From Cannabis sativa (taxonomy: Eukaryota; Streptophyta; Magnoliopsida; Rosales; Cannabaceae), in the NCBI RefSeq assembly GCF_029168945.1, contig NC_083605.1, positions 18,427,280 through 18,491,279 of the forward strand: a stretch of 64,000 nucleotides of DNA. The letters are read 5' to 3'. A program made the position numbers and the translations under genes. Shown here in pieces: positions 36,761-48,971 of the stretch; positions within the stretch are counted from its first letter, which is position 1; each line of letters begins with the position of its first letter. Below the pieces are notes generated by a model. The model was given only the letters and a program-made list of their open reading frames with translations. It did no database searches and was not told where the DNA came from.

Positions 36761-37858
36761 ATCTTAATAATAATAAAGCTCATTATTTAAAATGTATTTT
36801 CTTTATTATTCTAATAAATAAATCTCATTAAATTCTAAATTAAGAATTAAAATTCAAAAAATAAGAATTTAATATAATATTTATAAAATTATACTTAGAT
36901 GGTGATTGAAATAAAATTAATTATTTCCATCTTAGTAATAATCTTAAATATAAATATTAAGGAAATTAATTTAAGTTGAATTAAATAAATAATTAGCAAC
37001 TTAAAAATTTCCTTTGAGAATATATTTATTGGGTTCGAAAATTTAAAGTATATAAAAATACAATTTTCGAAAATAATAAAAATAGAAAAGAAATACTTCA
37101 AGCAAAAATATCACCTATCTAGATTTTTCTTTTGACTAGTTAATTCAATTTCTAATAATATATATATATATATTAAATTCATTTATTTAAATTAATCAAT
37201 TAAATGAAAAAATCATTGACTTGAGTTGGTCCAAGAATTAATTAAAATAAATAATTAATTTACAACTCAATCTATTTTTCAAAATAAAAAAAAAAATCTG
37301 ACCTTAAATTTAAAAAAAATATAATCAAATTTAAAAATAAGATAGATTTTTTTAAGCAAAAAGATAAATACTAGTTCTATTCAAATTCAAATTACACTAA
37401 TATCTTGAATTAAATTAAAAAAAATTAAATTAATTCAAAATGATAATTAGAATTGAATTAGGAATAGTAATAGTATATATATAAAACCATACAAAAAATT
37501 GGAAGTTAATTCCATGAAAAAGTATGAAAAATTGAAGAAAATTGAAAAAATTCGAAACTGTACGGACAGTTCTGCGATCGCAGGAAACTATCAGCACAGC
37601 CCCGATTTTGTCAAATCGTCAAAAAATCATAACTAATTCAAATAAAATCCAAATTGAGTTCTGTAAAAGGCTAACTTACTTAATTTTTTCCATACTATCC
37701 AATAAAAATAATTCCAGAACCGAAATAACAATTATTTTTCACGAAAATTTCACAAACATTAATCAATCATCAAATAACACTCAATACAACATGATACCAT
37801 CCAAAGAACATACAAACAATCGTTTTAAAGTCCAAATTACATGCAAGTAAATCAATTA
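36761..37858 (-). other. Remaining leader of H
   Basis: About 1.1 kb, AT-rich, shorter than the C or E leader. I do not find the TGGGCCTT stem here. A short GC-richer patch near 37555-37610 corresponds to the island of the other leaders. No gene is seen. Confidence 0.65.
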
Positions 37859-37877
37859 CCATGGCTCTGATACCAGT
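37859..37877 (-). other. PBS of element H
   Basis: The reverse complement reads ACTGGTATCAGAGCCATGG, next to the LTR, with the full TGGTATCAGAGC core. Confidence 0.85.
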
Positions 37878-39787
37878 TGTTGGGAATTATTTTACCAGGA
37901 TCTTAGATCTACTCACAAGTATGTTTATTAACATCCTAAATATGAACTTTCTAAAACGATAAAATAAACACATATAAAGTTAAGAAAACCTTACATTGAT
38001 GCAGCGGAATAAATGTCTCCTTCCACTCAGATCTCTAACCCTTGATTCCTTTCTGTAGCAGAGTATAATCAAGATCTGAGCCCGAATCTCCTTCTTCTTC
38101 AAGCTTTGATCCTTCACAGTCTTCCAATCTATGATTGAGTTACTGCTTGCTGTGTGTGGGCACTTACTCTTTCACTAGGGTCACGAAAAAGATGAAGGAA
38201 AAGAGAGAGAAGTATTTCGGCCAAGGTAGAGAGTGAGGGAAGGCTCAGTTTTTCTGAAGAGAGAAATTTCTGTCAGATTACTAATGAAAGCATGTGTTGT
38301 GAATGAGCCATCACTTTCTATTTATAGGCAACTTACTAGGTTTAGGTTAGGATTTATTTGGCATTAAAATAATGAAAATATTAATTTGAAAAAGCCTCTT
38401 AAGTGGCCGACCATATGGTGTTAATGGGCCTCACTTAATTTTGCAATTTTATCAAATTTTATCTCTATTTTCTCAAAAATGCCAATTTTCCAATTCTAAC
38501 CTTTTAAATGCCAAAACTAATTATTTAATAATTAAAATACATTATTAAATAATATTGTCATTTAATTTAATTATTAATTAGACATAAAAAGTCCATTAAT
38601 AAATAAATAAACCTAGAAAACTCTTTTCCTTACAATTTCACCTAACATTAGTGAAAATTCATAAAATTAGACATAGTCTAACTTTAGAATTATAATTGAC
38701 CAATCACGAATCAATTAATGAGTCTTACAAGCAGAATATTCTCAACTAGAATGGGGACCATGGATCTATATGCTGAGCTTCCAATAAGTGAACCAAATTT
38801 ACCAAGTAAATTCCTACTTATTAATTCTTCGTTGAATCCACTCTTAGAACTTAGAATTGCACTCTCACACTTATATAGAGCATATTGTATGTTTCACGAT
38901 ACCAATATACTATCTCATTTAACCATTGTTATAATCTTATTGTGATTTAAAGATCCTCTATATAGATGATTTACATCGAGATGGGATTTCTTTACCGTTC
39001 TCACCCCTCAATGTATTTTGCCCCTTAAAACACTTAGCTACCTGTAAATGGTGTTTAGTGATCTAATAATTAGTCAGTTAAACAAGAGCTCATCCATTTA
39101 CTTCTATTTGCTAAGCTCGAAGGGAATCATCACTTAACTTCTATACACCAGTAGAAGCTATAGATTCCATATTTATGTTCAGCACTCCCACTCAATCATA
39201 CTATCATGTTCCCAAAATATACGTATCACCCTGACCCAAAAGTAGGCTTAACTAATAAATCAAAGAACATGAATAGCACTCCTGAGTTGAGCCCAAGCAT
39301 ATCAGGATTTAGATTCTTTTAATCTTAAGATCAACTACTGATATTGACTTGGAAAGATACGTATAACGGTAAGTTTGTAATATCTTAACTTAGTTGTAAT
39401 ATCGGTCCTGTCCAATGTATACTCCATACATTCGAAACTAGTATACTTTACTAATGTCCTGGAAAGAACATAACACTTACTCCAAGTGTAAGTATACATC
39501 ATCGCTAATTATCACATTAGTGTAAATCCAATAACACTGATGAAACAGGGACCAAAACTTTTGATTCATATGATCACAATCACATTCCACTGTGTTGACG
39601 ATACTGTAATTGTGAATAAACATATGATCTGGATTTAACTGATTTTGTGTGTATGAATGTAATAAACATATTCAACATATTAAACCATTAGCATGTAAAA
39701 TTCATGCAAACATCAATCACTTCAAATTTCTTATATTGATAACTAATCAGATTGTAAAAAGTTTTATTTAGGGCATAAAACCTAACA
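37878..39787 (-). repeat. 5' LTR of element H
   Basis: 1910 bp, from TGTTGGGAAT to GGGCATAAAACCTAACA (one change in the terminal CCAACA). A GTAAG donor-like site lies at 37990-37994 on the minus strand. Confidence 0.88.
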
Positions 39788-42060
39788 TGCAGTTCAAAGA
39801 TCATTTAATTGAACTTGGAATTGAATCCCAATATACTGCCCCTAGCACTCCACAGCAGAATGGAGTTGCAGAAAGAAGAAATCGCACTCTCTTAGAAATG
39901 GTTAGGTCTATGCTGAGTTACTCAACTCTGTCTACGTCCTTCTGGGGATATGCTATTCAAATGGCAAACGACATTTTAAATGTTGTTCCATCTAAAGCAG
40001 TCCCTAAGACACCCGTCGAACTATGGAATGGTCGCACACCTAGTTTGCGCCATTATAGGATTTGGGGGTGCCCTGCTCACGTCTTAAGAAAGAAAGAAGG
40101 CAAACTGGAATCGCGAACTGAGGTTTGCATGTTTGTCGGAAATTCTAAAGAGACTAGGGGTGGACTATTCTATAGTTACAAGGATAACAAAGTGTTTGTT
40201 TCTACAAATGCTACTTTCCTTGAAGACAACTATATGAAAGACAACAAACCGAAAAGTGAAATTGTATTAGAGGAAATGCTCACAGATACTGTTCCTTCAA
40301 ATGTACCATCTTCTTCTACTCAAGAAGGGGAGCATCCCACTCCCTCAGTTGTAGCAACTGAGAAAACTACTACTAAAGCTCCTGTTCAGAAAGTCACCGC
40401 TCCTCGTCGTAGTGGGAGGGTTTCTACGAAACCATCTCGTTATGGCTTGGATGGTGAAATCAATATGGTCGTTGGTGACGGTATTGATGACGACCCATTG
40501 ACCTATAAACAGGCAATGGCAAGTCCGCAACGGAAGCGATGGTCAGCCGGTATGGATTCAGAAATGGATTCCATGAAAAAGAACAAAGTCTGGGAATATG
40601 TAGAACCACCTGAAGATTTTCGTCCAATTGGATGTAAATGGGTCTACAAGAAGAAAAGAGGTCTTTGGAGGCGAAGTCGAAACTTTCAAAGCTAGACTGG
40701 TCGCCAAGGGTTATACCCAAAGAGAAGGTGTGGACTATGAGGAAACTTTTAGTCCTGTTGCCATGCTCAAATCCATCCGAATTCTTCTCTCCATAGCTGC
40801 CGCTTTAAATTATGAAATTTGGCAAATGGATGTCAAGACAGCTTTTCTTAATGGGCTTCTTGAAGAAACCATCTATATGGAGCAACCAGAAGGTTATGTT
40901 CTTCCTGGGCACGAGAATAAAGTTTGCAAATTAAATAGGTCCATATATGGGCTTAAGCAAGCTTCTCGCTCATGGAACAAAAGGTTTGATGAGATCATCA
41001 AGACCTACGGCTTTCATCAGAATGAAGATGAACCTTGTGTTTACCAACTCAAGGAAAATCAAGTAGTAGTATTCCTGGTCCTTTATGTTGATGACATTTT
41101 GATCATTGGAAACAATGTCAAGAAAATGACTCACATCAAGGAATGGCTTGACACTCAATTCGACATGAAAGACTTGGGTGAGGCAGCCTATGTTCTTGGT
41201 ATTCAGATTGTCAGAAACCGGAAGAACAGATCCCTTGCTCTCTCTCAAACAGCTTACATTGACAAAGTTCTTGAGAGATTTTCCATGACCAATACCAAAG
41301 GGGCTAACATGCCCTCTAGACATGGTATCCGTCTATCTAAGAAACAGTGTCCTACTAATCCTCAAGAGATAGAAGACATGGCAAAAATTCCTTATGCTTC
41401 TGCAGTTGGGAGTCTAATGTATGCTATGCTATGCACTAGACCTGACGTATGCTATGCAGTTGGAATCGTGAGCAGGTATCAGTCAAATCCAGGAAGGGTA
41501 CATTGGAACACTGTTAAGTATATTTTGAAATACTTAAAGAGTACGAGAGATTATGTATTAGTCTACAAGGGTGGTGCTTTGAATCCCTTAGGCTATACAG
41601 ACTCAGATTTCCAGGGATGTTTTGAAGACAGGAAATCTACATCTGGGATGGTGTTTACTCTTGGGGTGGAGCAGTGGTTTGGAGAAGTGCTAAACAAACT
41701 GCAATTTCGGATTCTACCATGGAGGCAGAATACATAGCTGCGGCTGAAGCAGCTAAAGAGGTTGTCTTGCTAAGGAAGTTCTTCACCAGTCTTGGTGTAA
41801 TTCCTGGAATGGAAAGGCCTCTAGTCCTGCTCTGTGATAACACTGGAGCTATAGCCAACAGTAAGGAACCTCGGAGCCACAAGAGAAGTAAGCACATAGA
41901 AAGAAAGTATTATATTATCAGAGAATATGTGGCAAGAGGGGATGTACTGGTGGAGAAAGTGGATACGCAGGATAACTTGGCTGATCCATTCACCAAAGTC
42001 TTGGCAGTAACTTCATTCGAAAAGCACCGTCAGAATTTAGGATTAATTGAAATGTACTGA
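39788..42060 (+). pseudogene. D unit 1 pol, from mid-integrase to RNase H
   Basis: It starts after LTR H, just past the second integrase aspartate region, and contains the DD35E glutamate in NGVAERRNR. RT has the QMDVKTAFLNG and YVDD motifs, and RNase H ends the frame at the stop 42058-42060. Compared with E there is a frameshift near 40660 (in the KKK-to-GGEVE segment) and one near 41665 (a G lost in a G run). The integrase N-terminus, protease and gag are absent. Otherwise the wording is almost that of E. Confidence 0.9.
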
Positions 42061-42078
42061 TTTGTTTTATATTAGTGC

Positions 42079-42089
42079 AAGTGGGAGTT
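42079..42089 (+). other. Polypurine tract of D unit 1
   Basis: AAGTGGGAGTT, next to LTR 2. Confidence 0.8.
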
Positions 42090-43979
42090 TGTTGGGTTTT
42101 ATGCCCTAAATAAAACTCTGTTTCAATGTAATCCAGATTATTCTATATCAATAAAGTGACAGAAGTAATTTTTCATTCACTTGTGTATGTTTTGGTTCAC
42201 TTAATCAATCGCTTGTCTATTTGATTTATAAATTCATCCAAACCCCTTTCACATACTTGAACATGTTTATTGTGTTGTCAACACACTGGAAAATAAACAT
42301 GACTATGTGAATAAAGTATTCCTAGATTTATCAGAACACTGGGTTTCACTGATATGACAATCTACAACAGAGTTTACTTACATTTGGAGAAATGTTATGT
42401 TCTTTCCAGAACATAGGTTAAAGTAAAGCTCAGGTTGGATGCATGGAGTATGCATTGGAATGGACCGATATTGAACTTTGAATTAGATTTTGAAACTTAC
42501 CGTAAACATCTATTCAATTCAATATCATAAGTTGATCCTAGATCACATGATCTAAATCCTGATATGGTTAGGCTTAATTTCAAGAGTATTATTCGTGTTC
42601 TTTGATTTGTTAGTTAAGCCTAAATCTTTAGTCTGGGCAATACATACATTTTGGGAACACGGTAGTGCGATTGAGTGGGAGCGCTAACATAAATATGGAA
42701 TCTATAGCTTCTATCTGGCGAATAGTAAGCAAAGGGTGATTTCCTTCGAGCTTAACCAAACGAGATAAATGATTGAGTACTCATTTCACTTAGTTGAAAT
42801 ATCATTTATACAGGGTTAAGTGTTTTAAGGATAAAATACATTGTAGGGTGTTACGGTAATTTAAGTCCCTTTACAGTGTAAATCATCCATATAGAGGATC
42901 ATTGATCACATTAGGATTATAACAATGGATAACTAATAATGTGTCTATATGGTGGAACATATAGAGCATTCTATATACTGAGAGTGCAATTCTGAGTTCT
43001 ATGTGTGGATTCAACGAAGAATTAATAAGTCAGTGAATTTAAGTGGTAAATTCTAGATCTGCTTATTGGAAGCTCGGATATATAGACCCATGGTCCCCTC
43101 ACTAGTTGAGATGATATTACTTGTAAGACTCATTTAATTGATTTTAATTAATCAATTAAAAATTCTCAAGATGGACTTGTCAGTTTGAGAATTTAGCACT
43201 TATTAAGGGCAAAACAGTAAATAGAGATTTTGAAGGGCATATTTATTAATTAGGAAACTTTAATTAGTTTCATTATTAATAAAGTAAATGATAATATATT
43301 ATTTGATAATTATTTTTAATTATTAAATAATCAGATTTATCATTAATATGGTTGAACAATGGAATTGGCAATTTTTCACAAAAAGGGAAACTATCAAGTG
43401 TAGGAAAAGGAAAGTTGGAAAAGTGGCAAGCCTTGTTTCCACATTGCCTAGGCCGGCCACTTACCTTCCTTTTCCCTTTGATTTTCTCAATTCAAAATGT
43501 CAATCATAGCCCTTGGTGGTCTTCTATAAATAGAAGGCAAAGGCTTCAGAGTTTCATACATCTGTACAACTGAAAAAGCTTTTCACAGCATTATTCTGAA
43601 AGAATTTTCTCTCAGAAAATTCTCTCTGAGCCGCCACCCTCTCTCTCTCTATCCCTTCACTGTTTCGAAATGTATGAGTGCTAGAGTAGTGCACACACAC
43701 ATCAAGTAATACCTCAATCATAGTAAGGAAGGCTGTGTAGATTTCAGAGACAACAAAGAAGGACTTTCAGGCTCAGATCTTGATTATACTCTGCTATAGA
43801 AAGGAATCAAGGGTTAGAGATCTGAGTGGGAGGAGACACATATATTCCGCTGCAATCACTGTAAGATTTCTGATACTCTTATGTGTTTAATTTCATATCG
43901 TTTTAGAAGTTCATATTTAGGTTGTTAAATCAACATACTTTTGAGTAGATCTAAGTTCCTGGTAAAATAACTTCCAACA
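42090..43979 (+). repeat. LTR 2 of tandem element D (shared middle LTR)
   Basis: 1890 bp. A polypurine tract lies on its left and a PBS on its right, so it belongs to both units. TATAAATA is at 43525-43532 and the donor-like GTAAG at 43861-43865. No TSD is seen at either edge. Confidence 0.9.
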
Positions 43980-43998
43980 ATTGGCACCAGAGCCATGG
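43980..43998 (+). other. PBS of D unit 2
   Basis: ATTGGCACCAGAGCCATGG directly after LTR 2; same site as in E with one changed base near the LTR. Confidence 0.8.
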
Positions 43999-46581
43999 TA
44001 ATTGATTTGCTTGCAAGAAATTTGGACTTAAAACGATATGCTTGTTTTTTGGATGGTATCATGTTGCTTTGAGTGTCATATTGATGTTTGAATGTTGTTT
44101 GTGAATTCTGGGAAAAATGGTTACTGTTTTTATGCTGTAATTATTTTTGTTGGATAGTTTGGAAAATTCTAAGCAATTTACTTTTTTACAGAACTCGATT
44201 TCGATTTAATTTGAATTAGTTATGATTTTTTGAAAATTGGAAAAATCGGGGTGACGAGCAACATGATCACGCGCGCGGAATGGCTGCTTGCAGCCTCCCT
44301 GCGCCGTGATCTCTCGGTCATGCACCCAGATCCGCGCACGGATGGCCATGCACAGCATGCCATCCGTACAGTTCATCCAATTTTTTCGATTTTTCATGCT
44401 ATTTCATGGAATTAAATTCTGATTTTTTGTGTAGTTTTGTATGTTGATTTTTGTTTTTCAAATTTCAAATCTAATTATCAGAAATAAATTTTAAAATTAA
44501 TTTTAGATATTAGTGTAATTTGATTTTGAAAATAGGAAAAAATCAAGTTTTGCTTACTTTTTTTCTTATTTCCTTTAAAATTTGATTATTTTATTTTTTT
44601 TTTTAAGGTCAGATATTAATTTTTTTTTTGGTAACTTGACCTTAATTAAAATAAGATCACAATAATCATGATAATTTTAAAAGAGGAAATAAGGTATTTT
44701 TGTTAACTTTTAAATTTTGTTATTTTTTAATTAAATTAAATTGTAAAACAAGAAAAGGGTATGTATTTACCATTTTCTATTTTATTATTTAATTTATTAA
44801 ATAACATGAAATTTAAAAGGAAAGTTAGCAATTTATTTTGAAATGACATTTAGGTTACCCAAAACCTAATTTTTCAAAATGGTAGGTTTAATTTTATTTT
44901 TATTTTTCGAAATAAATGATTAAAATTAAATGAATCCTACATCCAACTATCCAAATCTAACCTTGTTGCAGGAGTATGTGTTTTAGATTGTTTGTAAGTT
45001 TTCTAAAACCTATTATTGCTTGATCTAAATTGCCTTGGTTAACTTGAAGATAGATCAGATGATCTAGTTTTAACCAAAGGTTCAATTGACGATAGATCAA
45101 GTAAATAATTTGTAACAGGTAATTTTTACAAACTTCTTTCATCTGTGTATGACCTAGCAACATGATAGGATCCATCCAAATGTGTATGCCTGTGTGAGCC
45201 TATATGTTTAATTTCTATTATAGATACATATAGGTGGTTGTTGCTAAATAAAATATCATAACTGATAGATTTTATTTAGGCTCATTTAGTTGTGAGCCTA
45301 TTCAATTAATAACAGTTATTCATTGTAAGGCTAAATTCCTCTCTTTTGGGCCTTGTGTGACAGATGGAAGCCTTAGAAGTGGGTGCGACATACTGGACCC
45401 AGCTTTCCCTCACATGAACAACCCCAATTGTGAAGGCCCATTTGCCTGATTTGGATAACTGTGATAGGTTAATTATATTAGTTTGACCTAATAAAAGATT
45501 GATTAGCAACATAATTAATTTCATTTTTCCTTGAAATTAATTTAAGAAAAACATAGTTTGAATAGTCATATTCTGGAAAGCTATATGTATTTTTCTTGTT
45601 TTTAATTAAATATGGAATTATAACCATATAAATTCTTTCTGAATCTTAATTTTATAATTTCATTAAATATTCCTATTTAAGTTGAGATTTAGTTAAATCT
45701 ATCAAATCAACTTGGATTTGAATATTTTTGAATTTCCTATTATAAATTAAGTTGAGGAATTTTGGCAATTGGTTATTAAGATTCCTTAGATATTTTTTAA
45801 GTTGATATTTTCTAAATATGGGAACTTAAAATGAAATATCTTCTAAATTAAGTGGTTACTACTTAATTGGTAATATTTAATTAAGTCATTGTTTGAAGAA
45901 TATTTTTAAGTTGGGTATTTAGATTTTCTAAACAACTTAAATAAGATATTTTTCAAAATTATTCCATTTTTGAAATTTAATTAAAGTTTTTACTTGTATT
46001 TGTAATATTTCATTATTGAGATATGGAATATAAATGATTAAACAAAATACATGTTTAACTAATGAGCTTTAATCAAAGAGAAATTCGATCTCCATTGTTG
46101 GTTTTACATAGCTATTGTTTTAGTGAGTAATCCTCCCTAATGGAGGAACGTTCATTAGCAACTTAGCGCCGTTTAATCTCGAAAGATAAGTATTCTTATA
46201 GGTTTATTTATATGGTTCATGACCACCCTAATGGTGGCGACTATGTAAGACTTATAAGAATACGAAACAATGGTAGAAGCTCATAATATAGAATTTCCTT
46301 GACTCTCGCCTAAACGGGACAACGCTGAATTCCAATCTTGATCGAATAAAAGGTTGCTAGAATGTTTGACATTTTAGATGAATTGACAACTCTATTCAAT
46401 GGATGATGCTTTGACTCTCGCCTAAACGGGACACTGTATCAGTTCGTTGGAAACCTTGGAAAATAAACTATGTTAGATTTAGTATTTTTATAACATAAGT
46501 GATTATTTGTTTTCTGAACCTGTGTATGAATTTATAGAACCAAAACCTTACTTCTGTTTATTGATATGTTGTAGTGCCAAT
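43999..46581 (+). other. Leader of D unit 2, non-coding
   Basis: 2.6 kb, closely matching the E leader. It includes a GC-rich island at 44244-44370, the TGGGCCTT/AAGGCCCA stem (45347-45354 with 45433-45440), the hairpin module (46087-46431; CCTCC-CTAAT-GGAGG at 46132-46146), and an acceptor-like TTGTAG ending at 46574. No gene is seen in it. Confidence 0.8.
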
Positions 46582-48942
46582 ATGAATAACCCTCATCCCG
46601 ATCCACTCATAGTTAGTATCTTTGCAAAAGAACTCAATAGTGTGAAAATGCATCCTGGTAGTTGCATTAACTCGCACCTATTGTTGATGAATCTGAAATT
46701 CCAAAAGGCAAATCTACTAGGAATTGATTTATCAAAGGAACAATGGGTAAAACTCATACTTTATAGTCTTCCTCAGGAGTATAACAGTTTTGTTCTATAT
46801 TACTTATTGAACAATCCTAACTCCTCCGACATGGACAAACTCGAGTGTGAGTTGAGGGCCCATGAGCGGGATCTAATTGCAATGAGACCTCCTAGCATTG
46901 CAAGCTCTAATCAGAGGAAGAAGATTAAGCATGAGGGCTCTAACAAAGCTGCTTCTTCAAGTACAATTATCAGACATCATGTTCTATGTGTGAATTGTAA
47001 TGGAAAGGGACATAAAGAAGAACAATGTCCCAGGTTTCTAGACAATTCAAACGAAGGTGATGCTTTTGTATTTGAATCATGTGTTTTAGAGAACGACAAA
47101 TCCTCCTGGATTGTTGATTCTGGATCTACTAACCATGTATGTTCTTCATTACCGCTTGAAACTTGGGAGAATCTTCACCCGGATGAGTTAAAGCTTAAAG
47201 TTGGAAATGGCGAGTTGGTATCGATTAAAGCAAGAGGAACGGCTCGAATCAAGTTTAATTCTAAGAAGTTTTTACTTTTAGAGAATGTTTTATATATTCC
47301 TAATTTTAGTAGAAACTTGATTAGTGTTTCATGTTTACAGACACAATTTTATATATTGAATTTTTCGAGTTCAAATTGTTCAATTTCTCGTAATGGATTT
47401 CATATATGTGTTGCAAACATGGAACGAGGGCTTTATGTTTTAAGACCTGATACTCAAATCTCACTAAATACTGAACTTTTCAATGTAGCTAAACCTAGAA
47501 GCCTTAAGAGAAAAGAGATTGATAATGATAATCAAACTTATCTATGGCATTTACGTTTAGGTCATATAGGCTTTGATAGACTCAATAGGCTAACCAAAGA
47601 CAGTCCATTGAAAAATGTTGTCTTAGGAGAACTGCCAGTCTGCGAGTCTTGCATAGAAGGAAAAATGACCAAACGTTCTTTCTCTGCAAAGGGAGAGCGT
47701 GCCAAAGAACCCCTAGGGTTAGTACATTCAGATGTTTGCGGACCGCTGAATGTAAAAGCCAGAGGAGGTTATGAGTATTTCGTCACTTTCATTGATGATT
47801 TCTCTAGATATAGTTTTCTTTACCTAATGCAAAGAAATGCGAAACGTTTGAAAAGTTTCAGGAATTTCATGCTTTGGCTCAAAACCAATTAGGTAAAACA
47901 TTAAAGATCTTGCGAACTGATAGGGGTGGAGAATATATGGATATGCAGTTCAAAGATCATTTAATTGAACTTGGAATTGAATCCCAATATACTGCCCCTA
48001 GCACTCCACAGCAGAATGGAGTTGCAGAAAGAAGAAATCGCACTCTCTTAGAAATGATTAGGTCTATGCTGAGTTACTCAACTCTGTCTACGTCCTTCTG
48101 GGGATATGCTATTCAAATGGCAAACGACATTTTAAATGTTGTTCCATCTAAAGCAGTCCCTAAGACACCCGTCGAACTATGGAATGGTCGCACACCTAGT
48201 TTGCGCCATTATAGGATTTGGGGGTGCCCTGCTCACGTCTTAAGAAAGAAAGAAGGCAAACTGGAATCACGAACTGAGGTTTGCATGTTTGTCGGAAATT
48301 CTAAAGAGACTAGGGGTGGACTATTCTATAGTTACAAGGATAACAAGGTGTTTGTTTCTACAAATGCTACTTTCCTTGAAGACAACTATATGAAAGACAA
48401 CAAACCGAAAAGTGAAATTGTATTAGAGGAAATGCTCACAGATACTGTTCCTTCAAATGTACCATCTTCTTCTACTCAAGAAGGGGAGCATCCCACTCCC
48501 TCAGTTGTAGCAACTGAGAAAACTACTACTAAAGCTCCTGTTCAGAAAGTCACCGCTCCTCGTCGTAGTGGGAGGGTTTCTACAAAACCATCTCGTTATG
48601 GCTTGGATGGTGAAATCAATATGGTCGTTGGTGACGGTATTGATGACGACTCATTGACCTATAAACAGGCAATGGCAAGTCCGCAACGGAAGCGATGGTC
48701 AGCCGGTATGGATTCAGAGAATATGTGGAGCTATAGCCAACAGTAAGGAACCTTGGAGCCACAAGAGAAGTAAGCACATAGAAAGAAAGTATTATATTAT
48801 CAGAGAATATGTGGCAAGAGGGGATGTACTGGTGGAGAAAGTGGATACGCAGGATAACTTGGCTGATCCATTCACCAAAGTCTTGGCAGTAACTTCATTC
48901 GAAAAGCACCGTCAGAATTTAGGATTAATTGAAATGTACTGA
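46582..48942 (+). pseudogene. D unit 2 gag-protease-integrase with RT deleted
   Basis: The frame from ATG 46582 runs through the short gag, an intact zinc knuckle (CVNCNGKGHKEEQC), protease DSGS and the pre-integrase domain without the two stops found in E. A frameshift near 47835-47845, inside the integrase core, shifts it to the frame that is open up to 48746. At about 48717-48724 the sequence jumps from the linker before RT to the end of RNase H, losing about 1.25 kb including all of RT; a short GAATATGT patch at the junction suggests two joined breaks. The polyprotein tail ends at 48942. It could not reverse transcribe by itself. Confidence 0.9.
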
Positions 48943-48960
48943 TTTGTTTTATATTAGTGC

Positions 48961-48971
48961 AAGTGGGAGTT
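48961..48971 (+). other. Polypurine tract of D unit 2
   Basis: AAGTGGGAGTT, next to LTR 3. Confidence 0.8.

Larger units (their letters stand above)
34223..39787 (-). mobile_element. Minus-strand copia element H, 3' end deleted
   Basis: On the minus strand: 5' LTR (37878-39787), PBS (37859-37877), leader with hairpin module, gag with a likely intron, and a collapsed pol that ends at the 34222/34223 junction. The 3' LTR is lost. The 5' LTR abuts D unit 1 integrase sequence at 39788; the expected TSD copy there is TGCAG, but its partner was deleted. With gag and no recognisable pol it resembles gag-only non-autonomous LTR elements. Confidence 0.8.
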
